In this document: piece after piece, positions 19,687-30,137 of the stretch
Numbering within the stretch: position 1 is the first letter of the stretch
Layout of the letters: every line of letters begins with the position of its first letter
Assembly (NCBI GenBank): GCA_010672965.1
Contig: JAAHFN010000028.1
Location: 55,192-119,191 of the forward strand
Length of the DNA stretch: 64,000 nt
Reading direction: 5' to 3'
Origin: Oscillatoria sp. SIO1A7
GTDB taxonomy: Bacteria > Cyanobacteriota > Cyanobacteriia > Cyanobacteriales > Laspinemataceae
Notes under the pieces: model-generated
Databases searched by the model: none
What the model saw: the letters and a program-made list of their open reading frames with translations, nothing else
What the model was told of the DNA's origin: nothing
Position numbers and translations under genes: made by a program

Positions 19687-21774
19687 ATGAATTACCATTG
19701 GGATGACAACCTTCACCTAGTTATGTTCGGCGGTAAAGGCGGGGTGGGCAAGACGACTCTGGCCTCTGGCTTTGCTCGCCAGTGGGCGCAGCGCTTTCCC
19801 GAGGAGAAAGTCCTGCTCCTATCCACGGATCCGGCTCACTCTCTGGCAGATATATTGCAAGTTCCTGCGGACAATAATGCCGCGCCAGTTCCCGATTTAC
19901 CTAACTTGAGCCTGCGAGCCTTGGATGCCGAGCTACTCTTAAAAGAATTTAAGGCGAAATACGGCGATGTCCTAGAGTTGCTCGTGGAACGGGGCAGCTT
20001 TGTGGAAGGAGAAGATTTGTCGCCGGTGTGGGATATGAGCTGGCCGGGTCTCGACGAACTAATGGGTTTGTTGGAAATTCAGGAAATTTTACGATCGCAA
20101 GCAGCAAATCGCCTAGTAGTAGATATGGCTCCCACGGGTCATGCTCTCAATCTGCTGAGCCTGATGGATTTTTTAGATAGGCTCCTAGAATCGGTGGAAT
20201 TGTTTCAGGAAAAACATCGAGTTATTAGTCGCTCCTTTACTGGTCGCTATACAGAAGACGAAGCAGATCGGTTTTTGCGCGACATGAAACGGGATTTGGC
20301 TGGCGGGCGCGAGTTAATCCAAGACCCAGAAGGCACGGCTATTTTGTTGGTGGCGATCGCCGAGCCGATGAGCTTTGTGGAAACCAGCCGTTTTCGCGAT
20401 GCCCTGGAAGAATTGCAAATTTCCTTTAGAGGCGTTTTTGTCAATCGCATTATTGAGGAAGGAAAAGATAGCGATCGCTACGGCGAACAGCAGCAACTCT
20501 TAAAACAATTCCTTACTCTTGCCAGCGACAAACCAACATTTATCGTTCCCCAACTCAGCGCTCCCCCCATCGGCGGCGAAGCTCTAGATAGTCTCCTTTC
20601 CCAAATCGCGCCCTCGTCTCCCCAGCCCCCATCCCCCGAGTCCCCCGTTCGCCCTGAGCTTGTCGAAGGGCCCTACGCTCCTGCCAACGAGTCCCCCGTT
20701 CGCCCTGAGCTTGTCGAAGGGCCCTATGCTCCTGCCAACGAGTCCCCCGTTCGCCCTGAGCTTGTCGAAGGGCCCCCCACTCCCGTTCGCCCTGAGCTTG
20801 TCGAAGGGCCTTATGCTCCTCACACTGGGTCCCCCGCTCCCCCAGCCCCCCAGCCCCCTGCCCCCCTGCCCCCTGCCTCTACTCGCCTATCCGATTTCAT
20901 CGCCGAAGGGCGGCAAATAATTATTGTTGGCGGCAAAGGGGGGGTGGGCAAAACTACCGTCGCTGCAGCCCTAGGTTGGGGTTTAGCCCGACAGCACCCA
21001 GACCGAAAAATTCGCGTTATCTCCATCGACCCCGCCCATTCTCTCGGCGATGCTTTCGGACAAGAATTGGGACAAGAACCAAAAGCTCTCACCGAGAATC
21101 TTAGCGGCCAAGAAATAGATGCCGAAATAGTTCTCGCCCAGTTCCGGGAAGACTATCTCTGGGAACTGGCCGAAATGATGAGCGGCGATCGCGATGACCC
21201 GGATAATCCAGTTAGCATCGCCTACGGGCCAAAAGCTTGGCGGCAAATCGTTTCTCAATCTTTGCCGGGAATTGACGAGATACTATCTTTAATAGAAATA
21301 ATCGAGCAATTAGAAACTAAAAGCCAAGACTTGATAATTATCGATTCCGCTCCCACGGGTCATCTCTTGCGCTTCCTGGAAATGCCCGAAGCTCTCAGCG
21401 ATTGGCTGGCTTGGATTTTCAAACTCTGGATGAAATATCAAGATGTCTTGGGTCGCACGGAATTTATGGGACGCTTGCGGAAGCTGCGCCAAAAAGCAGT
21501 AAAAGCGCAGAAGATGTTAAAAAACCCGGACTGCACGGATTTCATTGGCGTCGTCCAAGCAGAAACGGCGATTCTCTCAGAAGCTCGGCGCTTGGCAGAT
21601 TCTCTGGTAGAAATGGGCATTGCTCAGCGCTACATTCTGCATAATCGCTACCAACCGGGAGTAGAAATAGAGCCGGATTTGTTTCCCGAAAAAACAATAG
21701 TGCGATTGCCGCTATTGCCTCGTTCTGTAGAGCCCTTGGCGCGAATTGAAGCCGCCGCCGAATTGTTGTGGTAA
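19687..21774 (+). CDS. Double-domain ArsA/Get3-type ATPase with repeat-expanded linker
   Basis: 695 residues from ATG at 19687 (a GTG at 19663 is an alternative). Two ArsA halves each have a deviant Walker A: MFGGKGGVGKTTLA near the N-terminus and IIVGGKGGVGKTTVA at about 415. Each has the STDPAHSLAD / SIDPAHSLGD switch and the DMAPTGHALNLL / DSAPTGHLLRFL motif. The conserved arsenite-binding cysteines of E. coli ArsA are not obvious, so membrane-protein targeting or another anion-ATPase role is as likely as arsenite export. The linker at about residues 318-378 contains four translated copies of a dispersed palindromic repeat, giving PVRPELVEGP each time, followed by a Pro-rich tail. No ars genes adjoin it. 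Confidence 0.85.
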   Translation: MNYHWDDNLHLVMFGGKGGVGKTTLASGFARQWAQRFPEEKVLLLSTDPAHSLADILQVPADNNAAPVPDLPNLSLRALDAELLLKEFKAKYGDVLELLVERGSFVEGEDLSPVWDMSWPGLDELMGLLEIQEILRSQAANRLVVDMAPTGHALNLLSLMDFLDRLLESVELFQEKHRVISRSFTGRYTEDEADRFLRDMKRDLAGGRELIQDPEGTAILLVAIAEPMSFVETSRFRDALEELQISFRGVFVNRIIEEGKDSDRYGEQQQLLKQFLTLASDKPTFIVPQLSAPPIGGEALDSLLSQIAPSSPQPPSPESPVRPELVEGPYAPANESPVRPELVEGPYAPANESPVRPELVEGPPTPVRPELVEGPYAPHTGSPAPPAPQPPAPLPPASTRLSDFIAEGRQIIIVGGKGGVGKTTVAAALGWGLARQHPDRKIRVISIDPAHSLGDAFGQELGQEPKALTENLSGQEIDAEIVLAQFREDYLWELAEMMSGDRDDPDNPVSIAYGPKAWRQIVSQSLPGIDEILSLIEIIEQLETKSQDLIIIDSAPTGHLLRFLEMPEALSDWLAWIFKLWMKYQDVLGRTEFMGRLRKLRQKAVKAQKMLKNPDCTDFIGVVQAETAILSEARRLADSLVEMGIAQRYILHNRYQPGVEIEPDLFPEKTIVRLPLLPRSVEPLARIEAAAELLW
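20645..20815. repeat. Four copies of GTTCGCCCTGAGCTTGTCGA repeat inside arsA-like gene
   Basis: The unit CGTTCGCCCTGAGCTTGTCG followed by AAGGGCC appears at about 20648, 20698, 20749 and 20783. The first three sit in a larger tandem unit of about 50 bp. All are read in one frame as VRPELVEGP. A related unit (GACAGGCTCAGGGCGAGC) is at about 24994-25011. Confidence 0.9.
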
Positions 21775-21849
21775 CGACGATTACTCGGGCGTAGCGCTAC
21801 GCGCAAGTCAAAAGTCAAAAGTCAAAAGTGGACTGTCTGCCTTAAAATT

Positions 21850-21926
21850 GTAGGTTGGGTTGAAGGAAGAGAAACCCAACTATACCAATCGTTTCGTTGG
21901 GTTTTACTCCGTTCAACCCAACCTAC
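21850..21926. repeat. Small inverted-repeat element GTAGGTTGGGTTGAA
   Basis: 15-nt inverted ends at 21850-21864 and 21912-21926 enclose 47 nt containing a second CCCAAC/GTTGGG pair. A degenerate relative is at about 46170-46245. It lies between arsA-like and the convergent HEAT-repeat gene, with a short AGTCAAA array (21807-21829) beside it; it could terminate transcription from both sides. Confidence 0.65.
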
Positions 21927-22075
21927 ATTTACTTGCTTCCCCTCTTGGGAGGGGAAGTTTAATTTACTCGTTGCTTTCGGGCGAGTGGTACTTTGTTTCC
22001 CAGAACTCACCTAAATTGCTCTTCCAGAAGTTCGGGCAGTTCTGCCAAATTGATAGGAGAGGTTTAATTTTCGTT

Positions 22076-24382
22076 TTACCCGTGCCATGCGCTGTAGAAC
22101 TCGGGGTAGGGCAGGTCTTGGGCAATTTTCCAGAGAATTCCGTAGCAGTTTTCAAAAAGATCGAAGTTATTTTCGTAGGTTTCTGGGCTGAGGTAGGGTC
22201 GGAGAGCAGAAACAACATCTCTTTGTTGCTCTGGCGTAGCGATAATTTTTTCTAAACTCCGGTTAGCCACGAAAAGGACATGTTTATGCTCGGTGGTTTT
22301 AATAAGTTGGACCAAAGCAGCGATCGCCTCTTCGTTGCCCGGGTCGATTTGCCCCAAACTCTCGGCAGCCTGCCTACGGATATTTTCGTCTTCGGTGGTT
22401 TCGATAAGTTTGACTAAAGCAGCGATCGCCTTCTTGTTGCCCGGGTCGATTTTCCCTAAACTCTCGGCAGCCAGCCAACGGGTCTCTTCATTTTTGACGT
22501 CTTCGATAAGTTGGACTAAAGCAGTGATATCCTTCTTGTTGCCCGGGTTTATTTCACCCAAACTCTCGGCAGCCCGCCAACGGGTCTCTTCGTTTTCGGT
22601 GGCTTCGATAAGTTGGACTAAAGCAGCGATCGCCTCCTTGTTGCCCTGTCCTATTTCCGCTAAAGTCTCGGCAGCCAGCCTACGGATGTTTTGATTTTCG
22701 GCGGTTTTCACAAGTTCGACTAAAATAGCGATCGCCTCCTTGTTGCCCTGTCCTATTTGCCCCAGACTTACGATAGAAAAACTACGGATATTCTCGTTTT
22801 CGGTTGTTTTAATAACTTGAAATGAAGCAGCAATCGCCTCCTTATTGTCCGGTTCGATTTCCCCCAAAATTAAGGCACCCAGCCAACGGATATTTTCATC
22901 TTCGGTGGTTTTCACAATTTCGAGCAAAGCAGCGATCGCCTCCTTGTTGCCCTGTTCTATTTGCCCCAAACTGTAAGCAGCCAGCGAACGCTCCATTTCA
23001 TTTTTGGTGGTTTTGATAAGTTCAACCAAAGTATCGATCGCCTCTTTGTTGCCCTGTCCGATTTCCCCCAAAACCTGGGCAGCCTCCAAAAATATATCTT
23101 CATCTTCAGCGGTTTTAATAAGTTCGAGCAAAGCAGCGATAGCCTCTTTGTTGCCCGGGTCGATTTGCCCCAAAATAGAGGCAGACTGCCTACGGACACC
23201 TTCCTTTTCTGTGGTTTTAATAAGTTCGAGTAAAGCAGCGATCGCCTCTTTGTTGCCCTGTCCGGTTTCCCCCAAAGTCTCGACAGCGTCCGAACGGATA
23301 TATTTATTATCGGTGGTTTTAATAAGTTCGAGCAAAGCAGCGATAGCCTCTTTCTTGTCCGGGTCGATTTCGTCTAAAATGTAGGCAGCCTGCATACGGG
23401 TATATCCAGAAGAGTGGGGAGACTTGAGGATCTGGGAAAGTTCCCGAATGGCGCGATCGCGGTCAGTTTGAGTCATAATATCCCTGGCAGCATTGCCAAT
23501 ACGATCGGGATATTTTACCCATTCTTGCTTTTCTTCGTTAAAATAGCCAAATCGCCACTTTACTATCTGCTCGACGATGCCATCTGCCAGCGAGCAGTTT
23601 TTAAATTCGCTAATCCCTGCGGCAGCGAGGAAGTAGGCGCGATATTCATAAAATCCTCTATCTGCCTTTTCGTAGTGCCAGTCTCCGCAGCCCTCGTCAA
23701 AATTCAGCAATGCCTCAATAAAGCGCTCTTTCTCCTCTTCCGCAACCCCACTGTCTCGCCCCAGCCACAATAAAATTACCTGCCGCCACTGGGGCAATAA
23801 AATCCGATATTCTTTGCCCGGGACTGGGAAGTTGCGATGCTGCTTGGGTAAAAAATAATCCCAGTCATCCACGGCCAAGGCGGCAAAATATTCCTGAAAA
23901 GTGGCGTGATAAAAAGTGAAGATATCTTTGCCTCGGCTATCCTTGCCCAGCCGGTTCAGCCAGCCCAAGCCCAGGGCTAGATGACATAGGGATTTCTTGT
24001 CGATTTCTTTCCCTAAATGCTTCTCGACCAAAGTTCGGGAAAGGCGAAAACCCTCTTTGGGCATATCGAGTGCCGCTTTGGCTAGCTCCCCCAGTTTCCG
24101 AGCCAGCCGATCTTGCAGATCGATTATGTCGGTTTGACAGCGATCTGCGTGAGCCTCCAATTGCTCCAAGTTTTTATTCCAATAATTGATACCGAGATTG
24201 GCGTCAAAATATTTCTCGTAGAGTTGGGCTTGAGTATCCGGTAGCGACGAGCCATACTGCCAAGTGTGACAAAGCAGAGTTAAGCGCAAGGGATTTCGCA
24301 CCAAATCTAGCAGTCGCTCCCGTCCGGGTTCCTGCAGCGCTTGAATTAAAGAATCGGCACGGCTTAGTGAAGATGCAGTCAT
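22076..24382 (-). pseudogene. C-terminal part of split NACHT protein: winged-helix region and HEAT repeats
   Basis: 768 residues from a possible ATG at 24382 (MTASSLSRADSLIQAL). The start region ALQEPGRERLLDLVRNPLRLTLLC and DIFTFYHATFQEYFAALAV are the post-P-loop and helical segments of a NACHT NTPase, which cannot work without the P-loop half encoded at 25173-26711. From about residue 330 there are ten or more HEAT/PBS-lyase-like repeats of about 33 residues built on GQIDPGNKEAIAALLELIKTTE. The natural gene probably read straight through from the upstream half. The intervening 0.8 kb is repeats plus a small gene. A separate product could still be made but has no clear ribosome site. Confidence 0.75.
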
Positions 24383-25172
24383 TTTTAGAATGGGGAATTG
24401 GGAATGGGGAATTGGGGAATTGGGAATTGGCTCCTTCAAGCATAAGAGGGCGAAGCATTCCAATACAATAATTTTTGCAAAGAGAGCAAAGGTTGTCTCG
24501 GGAATGCTGTCGCCCCTACACCTTCAAAATATCAAATATAAAAAACCCACCCCTGTGAGTCCTACACGCCAAAACGTTAGTATCGAGAACATAAGCCATC
24601 ATTAAAGATGCCCCTCATATATGCCCGCACGACTTACTGCATAGTCCGATAGCACTGGTGCGTCCGGTCCGAGGTAAGCGGCCAACTCTTCAGCAGCGGC
24701 CTCAAATTCATCGTCATTCTCAACACTTCGGTCCGGTGCCTGCTGTAGCAAAGCCTCTACAGTGGGAGCGATCGCCTCGGCCAGCAATTGGCGCATACTG
24801 CCAGAGTCGCGACGTTCTAGACTTTGGCGCAGCTTTGCTTCCAACTCGGACGACAATTCTAAGGTAACGACAATCATATTAAGTTAAGAATCGATTTAAT
24901 TTATATCAAATCGAGTTAAATACCCATACAAAAAATGTGGAACCCCCGCCCTTCGACCCTTCGACCCTATGCCCTCCGGGCAGGCTACGCCTACGACAGG
25001 CTCAGGGCGAGCAGTAGTATTTTTTAGGTTAATTAACCGGACCTGATTATATATATATAGCACTACGCACTCAGGGAACGGACAATTAAAATCTCGTTAA
25101 AGCTAGTAACGGCAAGGCTTGTGCTGATAGCTGACTGCTGATAGCTGACTGCTTACTGCTATATATCGCCAA
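24383..25172. repeat. Composite insertion splitting the NACHT gene
   Basis: From the left it contains a GGGAATTGGGAATGG-type array (24391-24430), a fragment of the GTAGGGGCGACAGCAT family (24443-24520), an antitoxin-like gene (24602-24877), an element with degenerate ATATCAAATCCGGTTAA ends (24903-25052) and a GCTGACTGCTGATA array (25120-25160). The flanks carry similar short sequences, TCATTTTTAGAAT (24379-24391) and TCATTTAGAAT (about 25176-25186 region), like an imperfect target duplication. Confidence 0.6.
24602..24877 (-). CDS. Small antitoxin-like protein
   Basis: 91 residues from ATG at 24877. The start MIVVTLELSSELEAKLRQSL resembles the beta-strand plus helix of short antitoxins that pair with PIN or other toxins in cyanobacteria. 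The second half is acidic (ENDDEFEAAAEELAAYLG). Base composition is more GC-rich than its repeat surroundings and looks coding. No toxin gene adjoins it, so if it is an antitoxin it is an orphan. It sits inside the insertion that splits the NACHT gene. Family assignment is tentative. Confidence 0.55.
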   Translation of the reverse strand: MIVVTLELSSELEAKLRQSLERRDSGSMRQLLAEAIAPTVEALLQQAPDRSVENDDEFEAAAEELAAYLGPDAPVLSDYAVSRAGIYEGHL

Positions 25173-26711
25173 TCATTTAGAATTGCCATCCTCCCCGAAC
25201 CAACGGCGGATAAACTTTTCGATTTGCTCTCGCTCGAAGGGAAGATTTTTAAAAATGTCAAAACCGGAAAAAGCATTCCGATCCGCATCCCAGACATTCA
25301 CCCGACAAGTAACGATCGCCCGCGCCTTGTCCACCCATCCCGTCAAAAGTTGCTCCACATGGCGACCCTCAATCCTGGCGGTCATCTCGTCCAACCCATC
25401 CAACAACAGCCAAATCCGCTCCTTATGTTGAGTGAGGTCATCGATCGCAATATCTTTACCCGCCTTTTCCAGCCAAACATTTTTAATATAGTCGGGGATG
25501 CTCTGTTCGTTTTTTAAGTCTGCCAAGGATACCCAAATCGGCAATCCCAACTTTTCCTCTAAAATCCAAAAGGCAATTTTTTGCAGCCGCGTGGTTTTGC
25601 CGGAACCGGGTTCGCCGATAATGGCAATTCGGCGACCTTGGCTCTTTTCGCTTTGCCCCTGTCGCAAAACTTCCTCGAAAAAACTATCTTCGGCAATCGG
25701 GTTTAGTCTTTCTTCTTCCCTTTGTTCTGACTGTCCCATCCCTTGAGGTTTCCTCGACTTGCGTTCCACGATCGCCAAGGGAACGTAATTTTTATCCAGA
25801 TCCATCCCGCCGGCGTTGTGAAAATCGCTGGTTGTCAGTTTCCTTTGTGCTACCAGGTTTTCGCGACAGATTTCGCGCCATTGCTCCAGGGTCACGGATT
25901 TGGGCATCGTCTGGGAAATTTGCTCAAACAATTTCTGCTGCTGAGTCGCCGTTCCCCGCAACTGGATTTCTAGCCGATCGAAATGCTCTAAAAATTGAGG
26001 CAGCCAAGGGTGATTTGTCCCTAGATTTTGCAGTTCTGCTTTCATCTCCACGACTAGCCGCAACATTAACGGCGCAAAAACCGTGTCATCCTTGGCCAAA
26101 TCCTCCTTGAGTATTTCGATCAGTTTTTCAGGAAAATTTTCATGCAGTAACACGCCCACTCGTTTATAGACTTCGGGAGGAATCCGCTTAAACACGCCCC
26201 CCTGACCCTTACGAGCAGCCATGTTTAAGCGGGCGAAAATATCTTTCCATTCCTCGGCGGCGAGATTGCCCGTTTGGGCTAGGTCTAACTCTTTCGAGGT
26301 CAGGAGTTCTTCGATTTTTCCTTCTGTTAATCCTGGGTAGCGTTCCTCGGCGAATTCTCCTCGATAAATTTCCACCCAGTTATTCTTGGCTTCGTCGGCG
26401 ATTTTGTTTAATTTGCGGCGGACTTCGCCTTGCTGCTCTTTTGCGGCCATGTCTATGACAATACCGATCGCCCTCCCCACTGCCTCGATCAAATGCTCCT
26501 TCTCCGAGGAATAGCGATCGCTATCTCTCCAGTCCAGGAAGGAATCAATAGCATTGGCAGTATTGCCAGCGGCCACGTTAGTTAAAGCAGTTGTTAAGAC
26601 TTCATGCCAGAGAATTCCCGCCCCGGCTGGGGCACAAGCCAAGCCAAAAAACAGCAAGCTGCTTGCAACCCCTAATCTACGGAGCGATCGCCCTGGCTCT
26701 TCATTCTTCAC
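25173..26711 (-). CDS. N-terminal part of split NACHT (STAND) NTPase
   Basis: 512 residues from GTG at 26711, with GGGAG 8 nt upstream (a TTG at 26726 is the alternative). A membrane segment (VASSLLFFGLACAPAGAGIL) precedes a helical region of about 300 residues of unknown type. The NACHT domain follows: P-loop IIGEPGSGKTTRLQK, Walker B IWLLLDGLDEM, and sensor ARAIVTCRVNVW. The frame ends at EDGNSK just past FIRRWFG, where intact relatives continue into ADSLIQALQ and LVRNPLRLTLLC-like sequence; that continuation is found at 24382 downward. STAND NTPases of this build often act in defence or signalling. The split form may be inactive. Confidence 0.8.
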   Translation of the reverse strand: MKNEEPGRSLRRLGVASSLLFFGLACAPAGAGILWHEVLTTALTNVAAGNTANAIDSFLDWRDSDRYSSEKEHLIEAVGRAIGIVIDMAAKEQQGEVRRKLNKIADEAKNNWVEIYRGEFAEERYPGLTEGKIEELLTSKELDLAQTGNLAAEEWKDIFARLNMAARKGQGGVFKRIPPEVYKRVGVLLHENFPEKLIEILKEDLAKDDTVFAPLMLRLVVEMKAELQNLGTNHPWLPQFLEHFDRLEIQLRGTATQQQKLFEQISQTMPKSVTLEQWREICRENLVAQRKLTTSDFHNAGGMDLDKNYVPLAIVERKSRKPQGMGQSEQREEERLNPIAEDSFFEEVLRQGQSEKSQGRRIAIIGEPGSGKTTRLQKIAFWILEEKLGLPIWVSLADLKNEQSIPDYIKNVWLEKAGKDIAIDDLTQHKERIWLLLDGLDEMTARIEGRHVEQLLTGWVDKARAIVTCRVNVWDADRNAFSGFDIFKNLPFEREQIEKFIRRWFGEDGNSK

Positions 26712-26726
26712 TTCTATAACTCCCAA

Positions 26727-28019
26727 CCCTACCTTTATTATATGGCGATCGCTTTTGCTCTAATGTTAGCTACCGTAGGGGCGGGCGAATGCCAGAAAGC
26801 CCCTACAGAAATTAGGGGAGGCGATCGCTTTTGCTCTGATGTTAGCTACCGTAGGGGCGGGCGAACGGCCGTATGCTCTTACGGGCAGGCGAGCCTTTCA
26901 TGTCGCGACAGCGAAACGCCCCTACTGGATTGCTTGGGTCCTACGGTAAACCCACCCAGACCGCCCGCAGGAGGGGAAGCTTTTTTAGGGCAATTAGGAG
27001 ATTTCTGGTAATAAAAGAGCGGAGCGCAATGGGTCCCCTCTCGGGAGGGGGTTGGGGGTGGGTACTGTGACTGGGGAAACCCACCCAGACCCCTCCCAGG
27101 AGGGGAAGCTTTTTTTAGGGCAGCTAACCGGATTCGATCTAACTTTTTTAAGACGAACTATCAAAAAATAAGTGAAATTGCTGCAATAACAGGTTTTACA
27201 GTCAATAGGCTTAAGGGACAAAAGTTAAAACGCGATCGCCTTATCTAGTGCCCCTGTGCAGGTTCGCCCGCGATCGCTCCTTCCTGGAGTCTGGACCTTA
27301 GGGCGTCCCGCCTGTCTCTAGCAGGCGGGACGCCCGTCCTACGAATTGGGTAATTTATTTCTTGGAATTCCCTAAAGCCAGCGATCGCTTTCTACCGTAA
27401 ATTTTCCCAAAGGAAACCCACCCGCTGCCGCAATTCCGACTTTCGTCAGCGGGGGTCTTGGGGTGGGCTATCTTCCCCACCCGGGCTAGCTATTGGAGTA
27501 TGGCAAAGGACTTCTTGCCCTAAATCCTCGAAGTCCAAAGGGCTACCCCTCTAGCAACCAGGGTTTTTGAGGGTGTTTTGACTGAAAAATACCTCCCTGC
27601 GAAAGGTTTACATCGTCGTTTTTCCGGGTCGCGGCTAGCCGCGATCCTTATTTTTGCCCCCTTCTAAGGAGCTATAAACGTATCTTAGCAGGATTTGGCT
27701 CGAATTCCAACGTTGTCAGGAGAAATTTTCTAGACTTCCGCATTTTCTACAGCCTCTGCATATTTGTATAGCCTCATGTTACAGCAGGTCACTCGCCAAG
27801 CCTGCATGATTTGCGGGCCTGCAAGCCGCTGCGATCGCCCTTGGGCATAGCCTGGGGTGTGGGGGGCAATCTGCGGGTATGTTTTTTAGATTTGGGATTT
27901 TTGAGTATCGATTGAAGCCGTAGGGGCGATAGCATTCCCTAGATAGCCTTTGCTATAACTTAAACTTATAAAATGGAATGCTTCGCCCCAGAAATTTATG
28001 CCCCTCGCTGACAAGTCCC
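26727..28019. other. 1.3 kb repeat-rich intergenic region
   Basis: No gene is convincing. A direct repeat of about 46 bp (GGCGATCGCTTTTGCTCTAA onward) occurs at 26744 and 26820. A pair of GGGAGGGG-type GC repeats lies at 26940-27120, a perfect 14-bp hairpin at 27301-27335, and a degraded copy of the GTAGGGGCGATAGCAT family at 27920-28000. Confidence 0.6.
27301..27335. repeat. Perfect GC-rich hairpin
   Basis: GGGCGTCCCGCCTG (27301-27314) and its exact complement (27322-27335) flank a 7-nt loop. It lies in gene-free DNA downstream of no obvious gene. Confidence 0.7.
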
Positions 28020-29915
28020 TTACTCGGTTTGAAAAATAACCTCTTCATCTCTAACAACCGCCAAAACCAATTGAAGCGGACCGGCGGTATAGGTACTTTC
28101 GGCAGCGATCGCTTGTAGAGTCACCTTTTCCCGTTCTTCCTGCAACTTCTCGATAAATTGAATCAAGCCGGAGATACTACCATCGCCAATCTGAATCCGC
28201 TCCGACAGGACACCCGCTCGACGGGAACGAAAGCTGACAGCGGCCAGGAGCAAATCAATTCTTTCTTCCAGTTCTTCCCGACTTAACTGCGATCGCACAA
28301 TAGATGTTTCTGCCACTATCTCCCCCTTAGCAAATACCTTTTGATTCAGAGCGGCATCGGCAAAAACCCGAATCGACTTCTCTCCTACTAGATAGTTCCC
28401 AGCCGAGAGAATTCGCACCACATAATCTCGACCGTCATCAATGCGATCTATAAGTTGTTCCACCTCCGCTGCCGTAATCTTAACAATCTGTTCGTCGAAC
28501 TCCGCCGCCCCAGGCCAAACCCGCTCAATAGCTTTTAAATTAGCTGCCTCCAAAAGTTGCTCCACTGCTTGGCGAGTTGCAGATGGTTCCAGAATGCGAA
28601 CCACCCCAGAGGCGAGAACTTGATTGCGCAAAACCGCAACATTTCCTTCCCGGAGCAGTTGAAAATTTTGTTCTAGCTCCAGCACGGAACGTTCCAAAAA
28701 CGCTTGTTTATTTTCCAAATCCAAAAGCAGCCGTTCTTTCTCCGCAATAGTTCGGTCTTGCTCGGCAATACTGCGATCGCGCTCGGCAATCTCTTCCTCT
28801 CGCTCTTGAATTTCTTCTTGACGTTCGGCAATTTCGGCATCCCGCTTAGTTATTTCGGCATCGCGCTCGGCAATCTCTTCTTCTCGCCGCTCGATTTCGC
28901 TATCCCGCTCGGCAATCTCTTCTTCTCGCTGGCTTATTTCTGCATCGCGATCGGCAATCTCTGAGTCCCGCTTAGTAATTTCCGCGTCCCGCTCAGTAAT
29001 CTCTGCATCCCGCTTAGTAATTTCCGCGTCCCGCTTAGTAATCTCTGCATCGCGCTCGGCAATCTCTGCATCCCGCTTAGTAATCTCTGCATCCCGCTTA
29101 GTAATCTCTGCATCGCGTTGGGTAATCTCTTCTTCGCGCTTGGTTATTTCTGCATCGCGCTGAGCAATCTCTGCATCGCGTTGGGCAATCTCTTCTTCGC
29201 GCTTGGTTATTTCTGCATCGCGCTTAGTAATTTCTGCGTCCCGCTTAGTAATCTCTGCGTCGCGCCGAGCAATCTCTGCATCTCGTTCGAGGAGAAGGCG
29301 ATCGCGCTCTTGAATCTCTGCCTGAACTCGGCTTTTCTGGCGAATAAGTTCCTGGCGATTGCTCTGAAGTTCTCTAATTTCGCTACGAAGACTGTCCGCC
29401 TGCTGGTTTACTGCCTGCAACTGATTCTGCGCCCTCTGAAAATCTTTTTGCAAGAGCCCTATCTTCTGCTGGGTTTCCTTGAACTTAATCGCAGTAGCAT
29501 CTTGAAACTCTAGAGCCTCTTGCAAAGACTTGTTAATTGCACTTAACTTTTCCTGGGCTTTGATACGCTCGTTTTTTGCTTGGGACAGCTCCCGCTCAAT
29601 TTCTTGTTTCTGAACCTTGACTGTTTCTAGTTGTTCTATCAGCTCTCTAATATCCTGTCGGCGCTTTCTGAGAATATCATCAAGTTCAAAAACTCCCTTG
29701 CGCAAAGACTCGCTCAGAGCAAAGAGAACTCCCAAAGTAGAAGCAGAAATTATAATACCAGTAACGATAGTCACTACAGTAGCCGTTTGTTTGGGGCGCA
29801 GCTTAAACAGCCTGAGCCTTGCTTTGCCTACCTTGCTACCAAGGCGATCGCCCAGAGTAGCTATGAGTCCGCCCAAAACTAACACGGCCAGAATCAGAAT
29901 ATAGGCACTGGTCAT
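28020..29915 (-). CDS. DUF3084 membrane-anchored coiled-coil protein
   Basis: 631 residues from ATG at 29915. Two N-terminal membrane segments (ILILAVLVLGGLIATLG; VVTIVTGIIISASTLGVLFAL) surround the RLRLFKLRPKQTATVV motif of cyanobacterial DUF3084. Residues about 85-410 are a very long coiled coil. Within it about 28 near-perfect heptads of the type RDAEITK / RDAEIAE / REEEIAQ are encoded by 21-bp tandem repeats, clearly recent expansion. The last 200 residues are the globular DUF3084 domain (VVRILEPSATRQAVEQLLEAANLKAIERVWP). Function is unknown; a cell-envelope structural role is plausible. Repeat number probably varies between strains. Confidence 0.85.
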   Translation of the reverse strand: MTSAYILILAVLVLGGLIATLGDRLGSKVGKARLRLFKLRPKQTATVVTIVTGIIISASTLGVLFALSESLRKGVFELDDILRKRRQDIRELIEQLETVKVQKQEIERELSQAKNERIKAQEKLSAINKSLQEALEFQDATAIKFKETQQKIGLLQKDFQRAQNQLQAVNQQADSLRSEIRELQSNRQELIRQKSRVQAEIQERDRLLLERDAEIARRDAEITKRDAEITKRDAEITKREEEIAQRDAEIAQRDAEITKREEEITQRDAEITKRDAEITKRDAEIAERDAEITKRDAEITKRDAEITERDAEITKRDSEIADRDAEISQREEEIAERDSEIERREEEIAERDAEITKRDAEIAERQEEIQEREEEIAERDRSIAEQDRTIAEKERLLLDLENKQAFLERSVLELEQNFQLLREGNVAVLRNQVLASGVVRILEPSATRQAVEQLLEAANLKAIERVWPGAAEFDEQIVKITAAEVEQLIDRIDDGRDYVVRILSAGNYLVGEKSIRVFADAALNQKVFAKGEIVAETSIVRSQLSREELEERIDLLLAAVSFRSRRAGVLSERIQIGDGSISGLIQFIEKLQEEREKVTLQAIAAESTYTAGPLQLVLAVVRDEEVIFQTE

Positions 29916-30137
29916 CTTTAGTCGAAGTGGATCTCCATAAGCCTAATTTGGGCATTGGGCATTGGGCATTGGGCATCGGAAGAGGCAGGGAGAGAGGGAG
30001 ACATGGGGACTATAATAGTCAAAAGTGAATAAAGAGTGAATGGTGAATTGGTTGTCTTAACTTTTTACTATTCATCTGTTCGCCTTTCACTCCTCCCAAT
30101 GCGAACATGCCCAATGCCCAATGCCCCATTCCCAATC

